A stretch of DNA of 64,000 nucleotides from Serpens sp035497915 (lineage in GTDB: Bacteria > Pseudomonadota > Gammaproteobacteria > Pseudomonadales > Pseudomonadaceae): the NCBI RefSeq assembly GCF_035497915.1, contig NZ_DATJCS010000025.1:62001-126000 (forward strand), given 5' to 3'. Below the pieces are notes generated by a model that worked only from the letters and a program-made list of their open reading frames with translations, was not told the origin of the DNA and ran no database searches. A program made the translations under genes and the position numbers. Positions within the stretch are counted from its first letter, which is position 1. The number at the start of each line of letters is the position of its first letter. Below are positions 54,548 to 62,326 of the stretch, piece by piece.

Positions 54548-55179
54548 AGCCACAGGAACAACGGGTGTATGTGGTGGACGATGACCAGGGGATGCTGGAT
54601 TCGACCGTCTGGCTGCTGGAATCGGTGGGCATCCAGGCGCTGCCGTTCACCAGCGGGCAGGCCTTCCTCGACGCCTGCACGCCGTCGCCCCACGCCTGCG
54701 TGCTGCTCGACGTGCGCATGCCGGGCATGGGCGGGCTGCATGTGCAGGAAGCCATGCGCCAGCGCGGCCTGGATCTGCCGGTGATCTTCGTCAGCGGTCA
54801 CGCCGACGTGCCCATCGTGGTACGCGCCTTCCGCGCCGGCGCGGTGGATTTCATCGAGAAGCCCTACAACGAACAGCTGCTGCTCGACAGCGTGCAGCAG
54901 GCCCTCAGCCGCACCACGCCGGGCAACGGACTCGACGCGGTGCGCGAACGCCTGGCCAGCCTGACCCCGCGCGAGCGCGACGTGCTGCTGCCGCTGGTGC
55001 AGGGTTACACCAATCGCGAGATCGCCGAGCAGCTGGGGGTGAGCATCAAGACCGTCGACCTGTACCGCTCGCGGGTCATGAAACGCATGCAGGCCGAACA
55101 TTTGCCGGCACTGGTCGGCATGGCCATCGCCGCCGGGCTGGTGGATGCGCTGGATGTGCGCGGGGGTAATCGTGGCTGA
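54544..55179 (+). CDS. FixJ/NarL-type response regulator
   Basis: A 211-residue response regulator with a receiver domain (VYVVDDDQGMLDSTVWLLES; phosphorylated Asp56 in CVLLDVRMPGMGGLHVQEAM) and a LuxR-type DNA-binding domain (LTPRERDVLLPLVQGYTNRE, then IAEQLGVSIKTVDLYRSRVM). It is co-translated with the kinase. The divergent acyl-CoA ligase operon and the palindrome between them are its most likely target. A hairpin with U-tract follows at 55232. Confidence 0.94.
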   Translation: MKPQEQRVYVVDDDQGMLDSTVWLLESVGIQALPFTSGQAFLDACTPSPHACVLLDVRMPGMGGLHVQEAMRQRGLDLPVIFVSGHADVPIVVRAFRAGAVDFIEKPYNEQLLLDSVQQALSRTTPGNGLDAVRERLASLTPRERDVLLPLVQGYTNREIAEQLGVSIKTVDLYRSRVMKRMQAEHLPALVGMAIAAGLVDALDVRGGNRG

Positions 55180-55231
55180 AGCCGCTTTTACAAGAGCGGG
55201 CCGGATCTGCCCGGTTCTTCGAGGATTCTGG

Positions 55232-55270
55232 CGCAGGACGGTCAGAACAATACTGACCGCCCTGCGTTTT
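55232..55270 (+). terminator. Intrinsic terminator after the response regulator
   Basis: CGCAGGACGGTCAG and CTGACCGCCCTGCG form a 14-bp stem with one mismatch and a 7-base loop, followed by TTTT. It also serves as the end of the convergent barrel gene region. The arms resemble the CAGGGTGG repeat family. Confidence 0.75.
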
Positions 55271-55282
55271 GCTCAGGCCCGA

Positions 55283-55843
55283 TTAAAATCGGTAGGCGAG
55301 AGAAAGGGCGCCGGAGCCAGCTGACACGGTGCCCGAGTAGGGGTAACCCAACTCTTCAAGCATGTCCGCATAGGGTTGGGCCTGGCGGGCATGGAGCGAG
55401 AAATCCAAGGCCACACGTTCCCAGTTGTATCCCAGGCCGAAGCCGATCATCGTGCCGCTCAGGGAGCGTGAATAGCCAGGCTCTTCCAGTTCTTCCGAAA
55501 AGAGACCGAGTGACAGGTAGTATTTAAAACCTTCCCGAGCGAGATTCGAGCCCAGCAGAAGCTGCAGGTCGAATCCAGACAGCTCGGTGCTGGAGGCGTC
55601 TTCCCACTCCTGGGAATACAGGTGTCCGCGCAGGGCCAGGTTATTGTTGAGACTCAGAGTCGCATTGATGGCAGCGCCGCCAAAACGAAACTCGTCACTT
55701 CCCTTGTAAGTGTCAACGGAGAAAACGGTAGCGTAACTGCTGAGACCCAGTGCAAAAGAGCTTTCGGAAGGCTCCTGGGCCTCGGTCATGGTCGCACTGC
55801 TCAGAACCATCAAGCCGAGCATAACTGCCTTGCTTCTATGCAT
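55283..55843 (-). CDS. Small outer-membrane beta-barrel protein, paralogue A
   Basis: A 186-residue exported protein with signal MHRSKAVMLGLMVLSSATMT and cleavage near AEAQE. The mature part is a series of amphipathic strands: TYKGSDEFRFGGAAINATLS, LNNNLALRGHLYSQEW, FDLQLLLGSNLAREGFKYYL, GFGLGYNWERVALDFSLHAR, ending SLAYRF with a C-terminal aromatic residue as needed for BAM recognition. It is closely related to paralogue C (57616-58188) and more distantly to B (56957-57532). An AAGGAC site precedes the ATG. The family is not recognised; function unknown. Confidence 0.8.
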   Translation of the reverse strand: MHRSKAVMLGLMVLSSATMTEAQEPSESSFALGLSSYATVFSVDTYKGSDEFRFGGAAINATLSLNNNLALRGHLYSQEWEDASSTELSGFDLQLLLGSNLAREGFKYYLSLGLFSEELEEPGYSRSLSGTMIGFGLGYNWERVALDFSLHARQAQPYADMLEELGYPYSGTVSAGSGALSLAYRF

Positions 55844-56050
55844 CGCTGCTGTCCTTAGACGATATGAGGGTCGAGCAATTTACTGCATCAGAATTTTTTT
55901 TCAACTCGGCGGGATGCTTTTTTGGAAAGCCGCTTGGGTTGATGCGTGTTATTGAAGCAATAATTAATTGCTTATTCTTTGGTGGCCAGAGTATCCGGAT
56001 GCACAGATTGACTGCGAAAAAAGCCAGCACATAGTTCTCTATCGCGCAAG

Positions 56051-56078
56051 ATGCGTCATAACGGCGCACCCAGTGTTC
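56051..56078 (-). pseudogene. Remnant of the 3' end of the small acidic protein gene
   Basis: ATGCGTCATAACGGCGCACCCAGTGTTC is nearly identical (about 24 of 28) to bases 58384-58411, which encode the C-terminal EYWVRCYDAYS of the intact gene at 58358-58642; here the same strand reads EHWVRRYDAS. The surrounding 350 bases (55844-56193) are AT-rich, hold no other gene and include an AAGCAAT...ATTGCTT inverted repeat (55955-55973). The arrangement mirrors barrel C plus the intact gene, so this is a decayed duplicate. Confidence 0.55.
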
Positions 56079-56193
56079 GGCGACGTAGTTTGGTAAATCA
56101 GCTTTCTTATCTAACTGCTCCCCCGATAACTGTCTCCGGGCCTTCGCCCCCATTGATCCCGTCTTGTCCACCAGCGCGCAGCGCGGCCGGCTT

Positions 56194-56811
56194 TCAGCCG
56201 GCCTCGGCCCAGCCCCGGTACACATAGGTCATCGGTCGCGGGCCCTTCAGGTAGCCGCTGTCCAGCTCGCGGATGGCGAAGCCGGCGCCCTTGAGCAGGC
56301 GCGGGATGTCGCGATCCAGGTGGCAGCCGCCGGCCAGCGGTTTCCAGCAGGGTGTCAGGCGCCCCTGCCAGCGCGCCACGCCGGCATCCGGCGCCAGACC
56401 ATGCTCGGCGAACAGCAGCCGCCCGCCGGGCTTGAGCACCCGGCGCATCTCTTCCAGCGCCGCCGCCACGTCGGGAATGCTGCACAGGGTGAAGGTGCAG
56501 ACGATGCTGTCGAAGCGATCGTCCTGCGCCTGGATCTGCCCCAGCTCCAGGGCCAGCATTTCCACCGGAATGGCGATCCCGGCCGCCCGCCGTTGCGCCA
56601 TCGCCTGCATCTGCGCGGCCGGATCGACGCCGACCACGCGGCTGACCCGCGCCGGATCGTAGAAGCCCAGGTTCAGCCCGGTGCCGATGCCGATCTCCAG
56701 CACCTCGCCCTGCGCCTGCGGCACCAGCTGGCTGCGCAGTTTCATTACTTCGCCCATGCCGCAGGCGTAGTCGATCAGATGCGGCAGCACGTAGCGTTCA
56801 TAGAGGTTCAT
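56194..56811 (-). CDS. Class I SAM-dependent methyltransferase
   Basis: A 205-residue methyltransferase of the UbiE/METTL7-like type. Motif I is EVLEIGIGTGLNLGFY, the acidic residue of motif II is in VVGVDPAAQMQAMAQ, and later segments are FDSIVCTFTLCSIPDVAAAL and RRVLKPGGRLLFAEHGL. A short N-terminal helix with MNLYERYVLPHLIDYACGMG is typical of the METTL7-like class, which docks on lipids. The substrate is unknown. It lies between two barrel paralogues on the opposite strand to the next one. Confidence 0.88.
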   Translation of the reverse strand: MNLYERYVLPHLIDYACGMGEVMKLRSQLVPQAQGEVLEIGIGTGLNLGFYDPARVSRVVGVDPAAQMQAMAQRRAAGIAIPVEMLALELGQIQAQDDRFDSIVCTFTLCSIPDVAAALEEMRRVLKPGGRLLFAEHGLAPDAGVARWQGRLTPCWKPLAGGCHLDRDIPRLLKGAGFAIRELDSGYLKGPRPMTYVYRGWAEAG

Positions 56812-56956
56812 GGTGGGTCCCTGGGGGCGGTTGGCGGTGGGCTGAGCATGGACCCGGTGACTATCGCGTCACAAGTTGCTCGTGCGCATTGGCCAGTGAT
56901 GGCGTTTGGCTTTTAAATGGCGGCCTCTGGATCCATCCGCTCATCAAGGAGTCGTC

Positions 56957-57532
56957 ATGCGTAACGCAGCAATCTTCGGCCTGGCCGGTTCCCTCATGCT
57001 GGCCAGCGGTCTGGCCCAAGGCGCGGCGGATGAGCGAATGTTCAGTGTCGGCGGAGCGCTGTACTGGATCGATGTGGACGCCACGAACGTCGTCACTATG
57101 GATTTCAGCGGTGGCGCCATCGTCGGCACCGCCGCCTTCAACGACAATGTGGCACTGCGCGGCAGCATCTACGGCGCGGCCTGGGATGTGAACGACGAGC
57201 TGGAAGTGACCGGCTACGACGCGCAGCTGCTGCTGGGCAGCAACCTGAACCGTGAAGGCTTCAAGTACTACGTGGCGTTGGGCGTCTTCGATGAGCGCAT
57301 CGGTCTGGAGGGTGACGATGTCGATGACAAGGAACGTTTCAGCGGCGCGCAGCTGGGGGCGGGCTTTGGCTACAACTGGCCGCAGGTGGCGCTCGACTAC
57401 ACCCTCAATATCCGTTCCGCCAGCGACTATGCCGACTTCATCGAAGACAGCGGGATGATGCAGGTGGCAGGGGCCCGGCGCTCGGAGGTAACCGCCACCT
57501 CGACCGCCCTGACGCTGTCGCTGCGCTTCTGA
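56957..57532 (+). CDS. Small outer-membrane beta-barrel protein, paralogue B
   Basis: A 191-residue exported protein with signal MRNAAIFGLAGSLMLASGLA and cleavage near AQGAA. It shares the family segments: NDNVALRGSIYGAAW, YDAQLLLGSNLNREGFKYYV, GAGFGYNWPQVALDYTLNIR, SASDYADFIEDSG, and ends ALTLSLRF. Its sequence is more divergent than A and C and it lies on the opposite strand. AGGAG (56947-56951) precedes the ATG at 56957; the frame is open upstream to 56906 but with no ribosome site. Function unknown. Confidence 0.8.
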   Translation: MRNAAIFGLAGSLMLASGLAQGAADERMFSVGGALYWIDVDATNVVTMDFSGGAIVGTAAFNDNVALRGSIYGAAWDVNDELEVTGYDAQLLLGSNLNREGFKYYVALGVFDERIGLEGDDVDDKERFSGAQLGAGFGYNWPQVALDYTLNIRSASDYADFIEDSGMMQVAGARRSEVTATSTALTLSLRF

Positions 57533-57555
57533 ACCTCGCGCGGGCACCACTCCGA

Positions 57556-57592
57556 CTCAAGTCGGCCAGAAAAAAGCGCTGGCCGCCTTGAG
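57556..57592. terminator. Convergent-gene hairpin
   Basis: CTCAAGTCGGCCAG and CTGGCCGCCTTGAG form a 14-bp stem with one mismatch between barrels B and C, which converge here. No T-run follows, so termination efficiency is uncertain. Confidence 0.55.
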
Positions 57593-57615
57593 TGGGATTC
57601 GGACCCGCTTGCAAC

Positions 57616-58188
57616 TTACAGCCGGTAGGCGAGCGACAGGGCCATGGAACTAGCCGATACGGTGCCACCGCCCGGCATGTGCATTTCTTCAAACATGTCC
57701 ACATAAGGCTGCGCATTGCGGATATTGAGCGAGAAGTCCACGGCGGCACGCTCCCAGTTGTATCCGAGTCCGAAGCCCACCATGGCGCCGCTCAGGGAGT
57801 ATGCGTCAGTACTTTGGTAGGCGCTGAGTTCTTCCGAAAAGAAGCCCACTGCCAGGTAGTACTTGAATCCCTCGCGGATAAGGTTTTCGCCCAGCAGGAA
57901 CTGTATATCGAACCCGGCCAGCTCGACGTTGGTGTCATCGTCCCAAGTCTGCGAGTAAACATGCCCGCGCACGGCAAGATTATTATCGACGGCCAGCGTG
58001 ACATTGAGGGCCGCGCCGCTGAAACTCCAGTCGTAATTACCGTAGCGGGAATCCGTAACCGCCAGGGTAGTGGCGTAACTGCTGATGCCCAGCGAAACAA
58101 CGCTTTCGGCTGGCGTCTCTTGAGCCTCGGCCATTGTTGCGCCGCTCAATACCATCAGGCCGAGCATAACCGCTTTACTTCTATGCAT
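57616..58188 (-). CDS. Small outer-membrane beta-barrel protein, paralogue C
   Basis: A 190-residue exported protein with signal MHRSKAVMLGLMVLSGATMA and mature start near EAQETPAE. It shares with paralogue A the whole pattern (LAVDNNLAVRGHVYSQTWDD, FDIQFLLGENLIREGFKYYL, GFGLGYNWERAAVDFSLNIR, QPYVDMFEEM) and ends SLAYRL. The signal peptides of A and C are nearly identical, showing recent duplication. An inverted repeat lies just before its ribosome site. It is downstream of the 58358 gene on the same strand. Confidence 0.8.
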   Translation of the reverse strand: MHRSKAVMLGLMVLSGATMAEAQETPAESVVSLGISSYATTLAVTDSRYGNYDWSFSGAALNVTLAVDNNLAVRGHVYSQTWDDDTNVELAGFDIQFLLGENLIREGFKYYLAVGFFSEELSAYQSTDAYSLSGAMVGFGLGYNWERAAVDFSLNIRNAQPYVDMFEEMHMPGGGTVSASSMALSLAYRL

Positions 58189-58201
58189 CGTTGCTGTCCT
58201 T

Positions 58202-58223
58202 GGACGAATTTATTAATTCGTCC
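58202..58223 (-). promoter_or_regulatory. Perfect inverted repeat before the barrel C ribosome site
   Basis: GGACGAATT, TATT and AATTCGTCC form a perfect 9-bp stem 4 bases before the AAGGAC ribosome site of barrel C. It may be an operator or an RNA hairpin controlling translation. The equivalent place before barrel A has lost the repeat. Confidence 0.5.
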
Positions 58224-58357
58224 AAGCTACGGCGTTCAATGCTTTTTACAACTCGACGAAAGCGATTCTAACGTAGAGTCAGGCGCTGTGGATTTTGCTG
58301 AAGTGTTTGAACTTCTTTGTTCTTGCGGGGATTTAAAGCTATTGCGCCAAGTTGCGA

Positions 58358-58642
58358 CTACTCATCATCCCCTTCGGCGGAATATGCGTCATAACAGCGC
58401 ACCCAATACTCCTTGCCGTCCTGGGTTACCACCCACAAGTCCTGTTCTTCGTCATAGCGGGCGGCGGCGAGTTCGGCGTGGTTGAAGGCCCAGCACAACT
58501 GCTGCTTGCCTTCCTGGGCGCGGACCTCCAGTTCGATGTCATCGTCGGCCTCGATTTCGTAGAGGTCGAATTCGAAGGCGTGCATGCCCTCGACTTCCAG
58601 CATGTCGGCCTGTTCCAGGGCGTCGATCAGGGTACGGCTCAT
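58358..58642 (-). CDS. Small acidic protein, DUF5629-like
   Basis: A 94-residue very acidic protein (MSRTLIDALEQADMLEVEGM, then HAFEFDLYEIEADDDIELEV and DEEQDLWVVTQDGKEYWVRC). I believe it corresponds to the Pseudomonas DUF5629 family; function unknown. No signal peptide is seen. The ATG at 58642 fits; a longer frame exists but lacks support. It lies between the MORN-peptidase gene and barrel C on one strand. A partial copy of its 3' end is at 56051. The 169-base gap to barrel C is AT-rich. Confidence 0.75.
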   Translation of the reverse strand: MSRTLIDALEQADMLEVEGMHAFEFDLYEIEADDDIELEVRAQEGKQQLCWAFNHAELAAARYDEEQDLWVVTQDGKEYWVRCYDAYSAEGDDE

Positions 58643-58711
58643 GGGTGCTCTCGCGGCGATAAGGATGGGCGCCATGATGCGCCCGGCGCAGCGGCCGGGC
58701 AATTCCATGGG

Positions 58712-60352
58712 CTATAGCGTGTCGACTTCCAGACTTTCCTCGTCCGGCTCGCCGCGCAGCTGGCGCAGGTAGCTGCGCCAGTGGTCGAGTACGGCCGAGG
58801 CCGGGCCGAGTTGCGGGTCGGACGGCTCATGGCCCTCGGCCTGCTCGCGCGCCGCCACCGCTTCGTAGGCCAGGGTGAAGGCGGCCTCCAGGTCGTCGGT
58901 CTGCTGCAGGGCGTCGGCGTACAGGGCCTGGCCGAAGTAGGTGTAGTCGTTTTCCTCGGTACAGCCGAACGAGGCGCGGTCGGCGCGGGCGGCGGTCATC
59001 AGCAGGGTGCGCTCGTCGAGCAGCGGCTCGATGAAGCCACCGGAGTAGCAGGCGGAGATCACCAGCACCTTGTAGCGGTCGGCCAGCGGCAGCAGCAGCT
59101 CGTTGAGCTCGCCGGGGGTCAGATCGAACAGTTCCAGGCGCGGCAGCTCCAGCTGCAGGGCATGTTCGGGCGAGCCATGGCTGGTCAGGTGGAGAAACAG
59201 CAGATCCTCCGGACCGCTGCGCTCGCCCAGCGCCTGCAGGGCGCGGCGCAGGTTCTCGCGGGTCGCCAGCACGCGGTCGGCGATACGGTCGCGGTGGTTG
59301 GCCAGCACCAGCTGGCCGCGGGCGCCGAAACGCTCGCGCAGCACCTGCGAGACACTCTCGGCCTCGCGCAGGAACACGCTCTGCCGGCCATCGCCGGCCA
59401 GTGTCAGGCTGTACAGCTCCATGGCCGGCGTGGAGGCGGGCAGGGCGTCGAGGGCCTCGCGCAGCAGGCGGCCCTGCTCGAGCAGCGCATGCTCCAGCGG
59501 GTCCGGCAGCGGCTGGCCATCTTCCTCGAACAGCCGCTCGCCACGCGCCCAGGTGCCGCTCAGTCGCTGGCCGCCGGCCAGGGTGAGCACGCCCTGACCC
59601 TCGAAGCGGCCATCGACCACCTCGCCCTGGTACTGATCGCCCTCGGCGTTCTTGTAGGCGGTCTTGCCGTGGGGCTGGCCGTCGCGGAACTGACCGTTCC
59701 AGGTCTCGCCCGAGGCCAGGGTGAGCATGCCTTCGCCATGGAACTGGTCGTCGTGGAACTCGCCGATGTACAGGGTGCCGTCGGCGCCCCGGTACTGGCC
59801 CTTGCCCTGCAGTCGGCCATGCTCGAACTGGCCGCTGAAGCGACTGCCGTCGGCATCGTGGCGCACGCCCTGGCCGTGGATCTCGCCGTCCTGGAACTGC
59901 CCCTGGTAACGGCTGCCGTCGTTCCACTCCAGCTGGCCGAGGCCGTGGTAGCGGTCGTTGCGGAATTCGCCGCGATAACGGCCGTCCGGCAGGTCCAGCT
60001 GGCCCTGGCCATGCAGGCGGCCGGCGAGAAACTCGCCGTGATAGCGGCCGCCATCGGCGTAGCTGAACACCCCCACGCCCTGGAACAGGCCGTGGGCGAA
60101 GCCGCCGGTGTATGCGTCGCCCGAGGCGCCGCGCCATTGGCCCTGGCCATGGAACAGCCCCTCCTGGAACTCGCCTTCGTAGCGAGCGCCGTTGGCGTAT
60201 TCGATGCGGCCCTGGCCATGCAGCAGACCGTCCAGCAGTTCGCCGTGGTAACGGCCGCCATCGGGCAGCAGGGCATCGGCTGCCGGCGTCGGCGTGCGGT
60301 TGTCGCAGGCCGCCAGCAGGAGGAGAAACAGCAAAGGAAGGGACAGGCGCAT
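58712..60352 (-). CDS. Lipoprotein with MORN repeats and a C13 (legumain/caspase-like) peptidase
   Basis: A 546-residue outer-membrane-type lipoprotein (signal MRLSLPLLFLLLLAAC, lipobox LLAAC). Residues 30-270 hold ten to eleven MORN repeats of about 23 residues (pattern GxYxGEFxxGxxHGxGxxxxxxG, for example YEGEFQEGLFHGQGQW). Residues 300-520 match peptidase C13: the histidine in LHLTSHGSPEHA (about 392) and the cysteine in VISACYSGGFIEPL (about 435), the caspase-type dyad. The protein would sit in the periplasm or outer membrane. Substrate and partners are unknown. It is divergent from lrgA and upstream of the DUF5629-like and barrel C genes on the same strand. Confidence 0.9.
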   Translation of the reverse strand: MRLSLPLLFLLLLAACDNRTPTPAADALLPDGGRYHGELLDGLLHGQGRIEYANGARYEGEFQEGLFHGQGQWRGASGDAYTGGFAHGLFQGVGVFSYADGGRYHGEFLAGRLHGQGQLDLPDGRYRGEFRNDRYHGLGQLEWNDGSRYQGQFQDGEIHGQGVRHDADGSRFSGQFEHGRLQGKGQYRGADGTLYIGEFHDDQFHGEGMLTLASGETWNGQFRDGQPHGKTAYKNAEGDQYQGEVVDGRFEGQGVLTLAGGQRLSGTWARGERLFEEDGQPLPDPLEHALLEQGRLLREALDALPASTPAMELYSLTLAGDGRQSVFLREAESVSQVLRERFGARGQLVLANHRDRIADRVLATRENLRRALQALGERSGPEDLLFLHLTSHGSPEHALQLELPRLELFDLTPGELNELLLPLADRYKVLVISACYSGGFIEPLLDERTLLMTAARADRASFGCTEENDYTYFGQALYADALQQTDDLEAAFTLAYEAVAAREQAEGHEPSDPQLGPASAVLDHWRSYLRQLRGEPDEESLEVDTL

Positions 60353-60417
60353 GCAGATTCCACTTTGCCATCATTAATGGGAAGGAGGGAGTATGCCGCA
60401 TAGTGGGACGGCACGCC

Positions 60418-60423
60418 TATAAT
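60418..60423 (+). promoter_or_regulatory. Consensus -10 box before lrgA
   Basis: TATAAT at 60418-60423, 27 bases before the lrgA ATG. The -35 (GCCGCA at about 60395) is poor, so activation by a regulator is possible. Confidence 0.6.
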
Positions 60424-60450
60424 GCGCGGTCCGGATAATGAGGTAGCTCA

Positions 60451-60816
60451 ATGTTGGTATTGCGCGGACTGACCTGGCTGATTCTGTTCCAGCTGCTGGG
60501 TACGGTATTGAATGTGTTGCTGTTGCCAATCCTGCCCGGGCCGATCATCGGCCTGCTGCTGTTGCTGGGCTTCCTGGTGATGCGTGGCGAAGTGAGCGAA
60601 TCGCTCAACCAGGGCTCTTCCCAGCTGCTGCGCTTCCTGCCCCTGTTTCTGATTCCGCCGGCGGTGGGCGTGATCGTCTATGCCGAGGCACTGGCCGCGG
60701 ATTTCTGGGCCATCACGGTGACCCTGGTGCTGTCTCTGGCGGTGTCGATGGCCTTTGCCGGCTGGCTGATGCAGAAGCTCATCGACCGCCAGCAGGGCAA
60801 GGAGGGTGACGTATGA
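60451..60816 (+). CDS. lrgA: LrgA/CidA-family membrane protein
   Basis: A 121-residue protein with four hydrophobic spans (LTWLILFQLLGTVLNVLLLP, PGPIIGLLLLLGFLVM, FLPLFLIPPAVGVIVYAEAL, ITVTLVLSLAVSMAFAGWLM). It is the CidA/LrgA type holin-like protein, named after Staphylococcus regulators of murein hydrolase activity. GAGG precedes the ATG. The stop overlaps the lrgB start (ATGA), the typical pair. Confidence 0.9.
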   Translation: MLVLRGLTWLILFQLLGTVLNVLLLPILPGPIIGLLLLLGFLVMRGEVSESLNQGSSQLLRFLPLFLIPPAVGVIVYAEALAADFWAITVTLVLSLAVSMAFAGWLMQKLIDRQQGKEGDV

Positions 60817-61529
60817 ACCTGGACTTCCCGGCCGCCTGGCAGGCGCTGATCCACCATCCGCTGTTCGGCCTGGGCGTCACCCTGGGCGTCTACCAGCTGG
60901 CGGTGGTCGCCTACGAGCGCACCCGCTGGATTTTCCTGCAGCCGGTGCTGCTTTCCATGGTGCTGCTGGTGTGCCTGCTGCTGGCTACCGGCCTCGAATA
61001 CGCGGAATACAGCACCAGCGTGTCGCCGCTGATCCTGTTGCTCGGCCCGTCCACCGTGGCGCTGGCCGTGCCGCTGTACCTCAACCTGCGGCGCATCCGT
61101 CAGCTGCTGGTGCCGATCCTGGTCACCCTGCTGGTCGCCGGGGTGTTCGCCACCGTCTTCGGCGTGCTGCTGGGCTGGCTGCTCGGCGCCGATCGGCTGG
61201 TGCTGATGACCCTGGCGCCCAAGTCGGTGACCTCGCCGATCGCCATGCTGGTGGCCGACGAGATCGGCGGCGTGGCGGCGCTGGCGGCGGTGTTCGTGAT
61301 GATCACCGGTGTGCTGGGCGCGATGTTCGGCCCGGCGCTGCTCGACCTGTGCCGGGTGCGTCATCCGGCGGCGCGCGGCATGGCCATGGGCATGACCGCG
61401 CATGCCGTGGGCACCTCGCGCGCCCTGCAGGAAAGCGAGGAGTGCGGCGCCTTCTCGGCGCTGGCGATGAGCCTGATGGGCGTGGCCACCGCCGTGCTGC
61501 TGCCACTCCTGGTGGCGTTGATGGTCTGA
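60813..61529 (+). CDS. lrgB: LrgB/CidB-family membrane protein
   Basis: A 238-residue protein with about seven membrane spans. The family signatures SVTSPIAMLVADEIGGVAAL and VGTSRALQESEECGAFSALA are present. LrgAB-type systems are now linked with export of metabolites such as pyruvate or glycolate as well as murein hydrolase control; the role here is unknown. It is followed after 22 bases by the LON-domain gene, probably one operon. Confidence 0.9.
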   Translation: MNLDFPAAWQALIHHPLFGLGVTLGVYQLAVVAYERTRWIFLQPVLLSMVLLVCLLLATGLEYAEYSTSVSPLILLLGPSTVALAVPLYLNLRRIRQLLVPILVTLLVAGVFATVFGVLLGWLLGADRLVLMTLAPKSVTSPIAMLVADEIGGVAALAAVFVMITGVLGAMFGPALLDLCRVRHPAARGMAMGMTAHAVGTSRALQESEECGAFSALAMSLMGVATAVLLPLLVALMV

Positions 61530-61551
61530 TCCGGAACAGGAGGGCGCGCCG

Positions 61552-62133
61552 ATGACTCTGCCGCTGTTTCCGCTGGACACCGTGCTGTTCCCCGGCTGCA
61601 ACCTGGATCTGCAGCTGTTCGAGCCGCGCTACCTGGACATGCTCAGCGCCTGCCTGAAGCGCGGCGAGGGGTTCGGCGTGGTGACGCTGCTCGAGGGATC
61701 GGAGGTCGGCCCGGCGCCGCGGGCCTATTCCGAGGTCGGGTGCGAGGCGCTGATCCGCGACTGGCGCCAGCAGAGCAACGGCCTGCTGGGCATCCGCGTG
61801 GAAGGCGGGCGACGCCTGCGGGTGGACAGCGTCCGTGTGCAGCCCGATCAGTTGACCCTGGGTGAGGTGCGCTGGCTGGAGGAAGGCGTCGACGCGCCGC
61901 TGGGCGGGGAGCACGCGGACCTGCGCCAACTGCTGCAGGTCCTGGTGGAGCATCCGCTGGTGGCCGCGCTGAACATGGCGAGGCCGGTGCACAGCTACGG
62001 GACACTGGCCGACCGGCTGGCCTACCTGCTGCCGTTCGAAAACGCCCGCAAGCTGCGCCTGCTCGAATGCCTCGACCCCCGCGAGCGCCTCGCGCTGCTG
62101 GATGAGTGGCTGGAGGCGCTGCAGGAGGAGTAG
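61552..62133 (+). CDS. Stand-alone LON substrate-binding domain protein
   Basis: A 193-residue protein made only of the N-terminal substrate-binding domain of Lon (LPLFPLDTVLFPGCNLDLQL at the start, then FGVVTLLEGSEVGPAPRAYS and GIRVEGGRRLRVDSV), with a helical C-terminus. No ATPase or peptidase part is encoded nearby. Such proteins may bind misfolded or other proteins as adaptors. It is probably the third gene of the lrgA-lrgB operon. Confidence 0.9.
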   Translation: MTLPLFPLDTVLFPGCNLDLQLFEPRYLDMLSACLKRGEGFGVVTLLEGSEVGPAPRAYSEVGCEALIRDWRQQSNGLLGIRVEGGRRLRVDSVRVQPDQLTLGEVRWLEEGVDAPLGGEHADLRQLLQVLVEHPLVAALNMARPVHSYGTLADRLAYLLPFENARKLRLLECLDPRERLALLDEWLEALQEE

Positions 62134-62135
62134 GT

Positions 62136-62215
62136 GTCCTGTGGGGCCGGCTATACGGCGGCGTGCAAAGCTGAAATCCACGCCGCCGTCGGCCGGGATA
62201 AACCCGGCCCCACAC
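62136..62215. repeat. REP-like inverted pair, variant
   Basis: TCCTGTGGGGCCGGCTATAC and the inverted GTCGGCCGGGATAAACCCGG, just after the LON-domain gene. Confidence 0.75.
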
Positions 62216-62229
62216 GAGTCCCGCAGCCC

Positions 62230-62313
62230 GCAGGGTGGACAACGCTTTCCTTGTCCACCATTGGCCCCAGCGCCGCGCCTGATGGCGGCCAGGAAAGCGC
62301 TGGCCGCCCTGCG
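62230..62313. repeat. Long palindromic intergenic repeat (CAGGGTGG family), best copy
   Basis: CAGGGTGGACAACGCTTTCC, TTGTCCACCATTGG, then GATGGCGGCCAGG and AAAGCGCTGGCCGCCCTGC. Each half is a hairpin and the two ends can pair. It lies between the LON-domain gene and the DedA-PAP2 gene, which converge here. Confidence 0.75.
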
Positions 62314-62326
62314 GGCGTGGGCTTCG

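Noticed and set aside
55836..56225. 129-codon minus-strand frame overlapping barrel A start and the methyltransferase end
   Set aside because: Only a short piece (EHWVRRYDAS) has meaning, as a remnant of another gene; the rest has no family and overlaps flanking genes.
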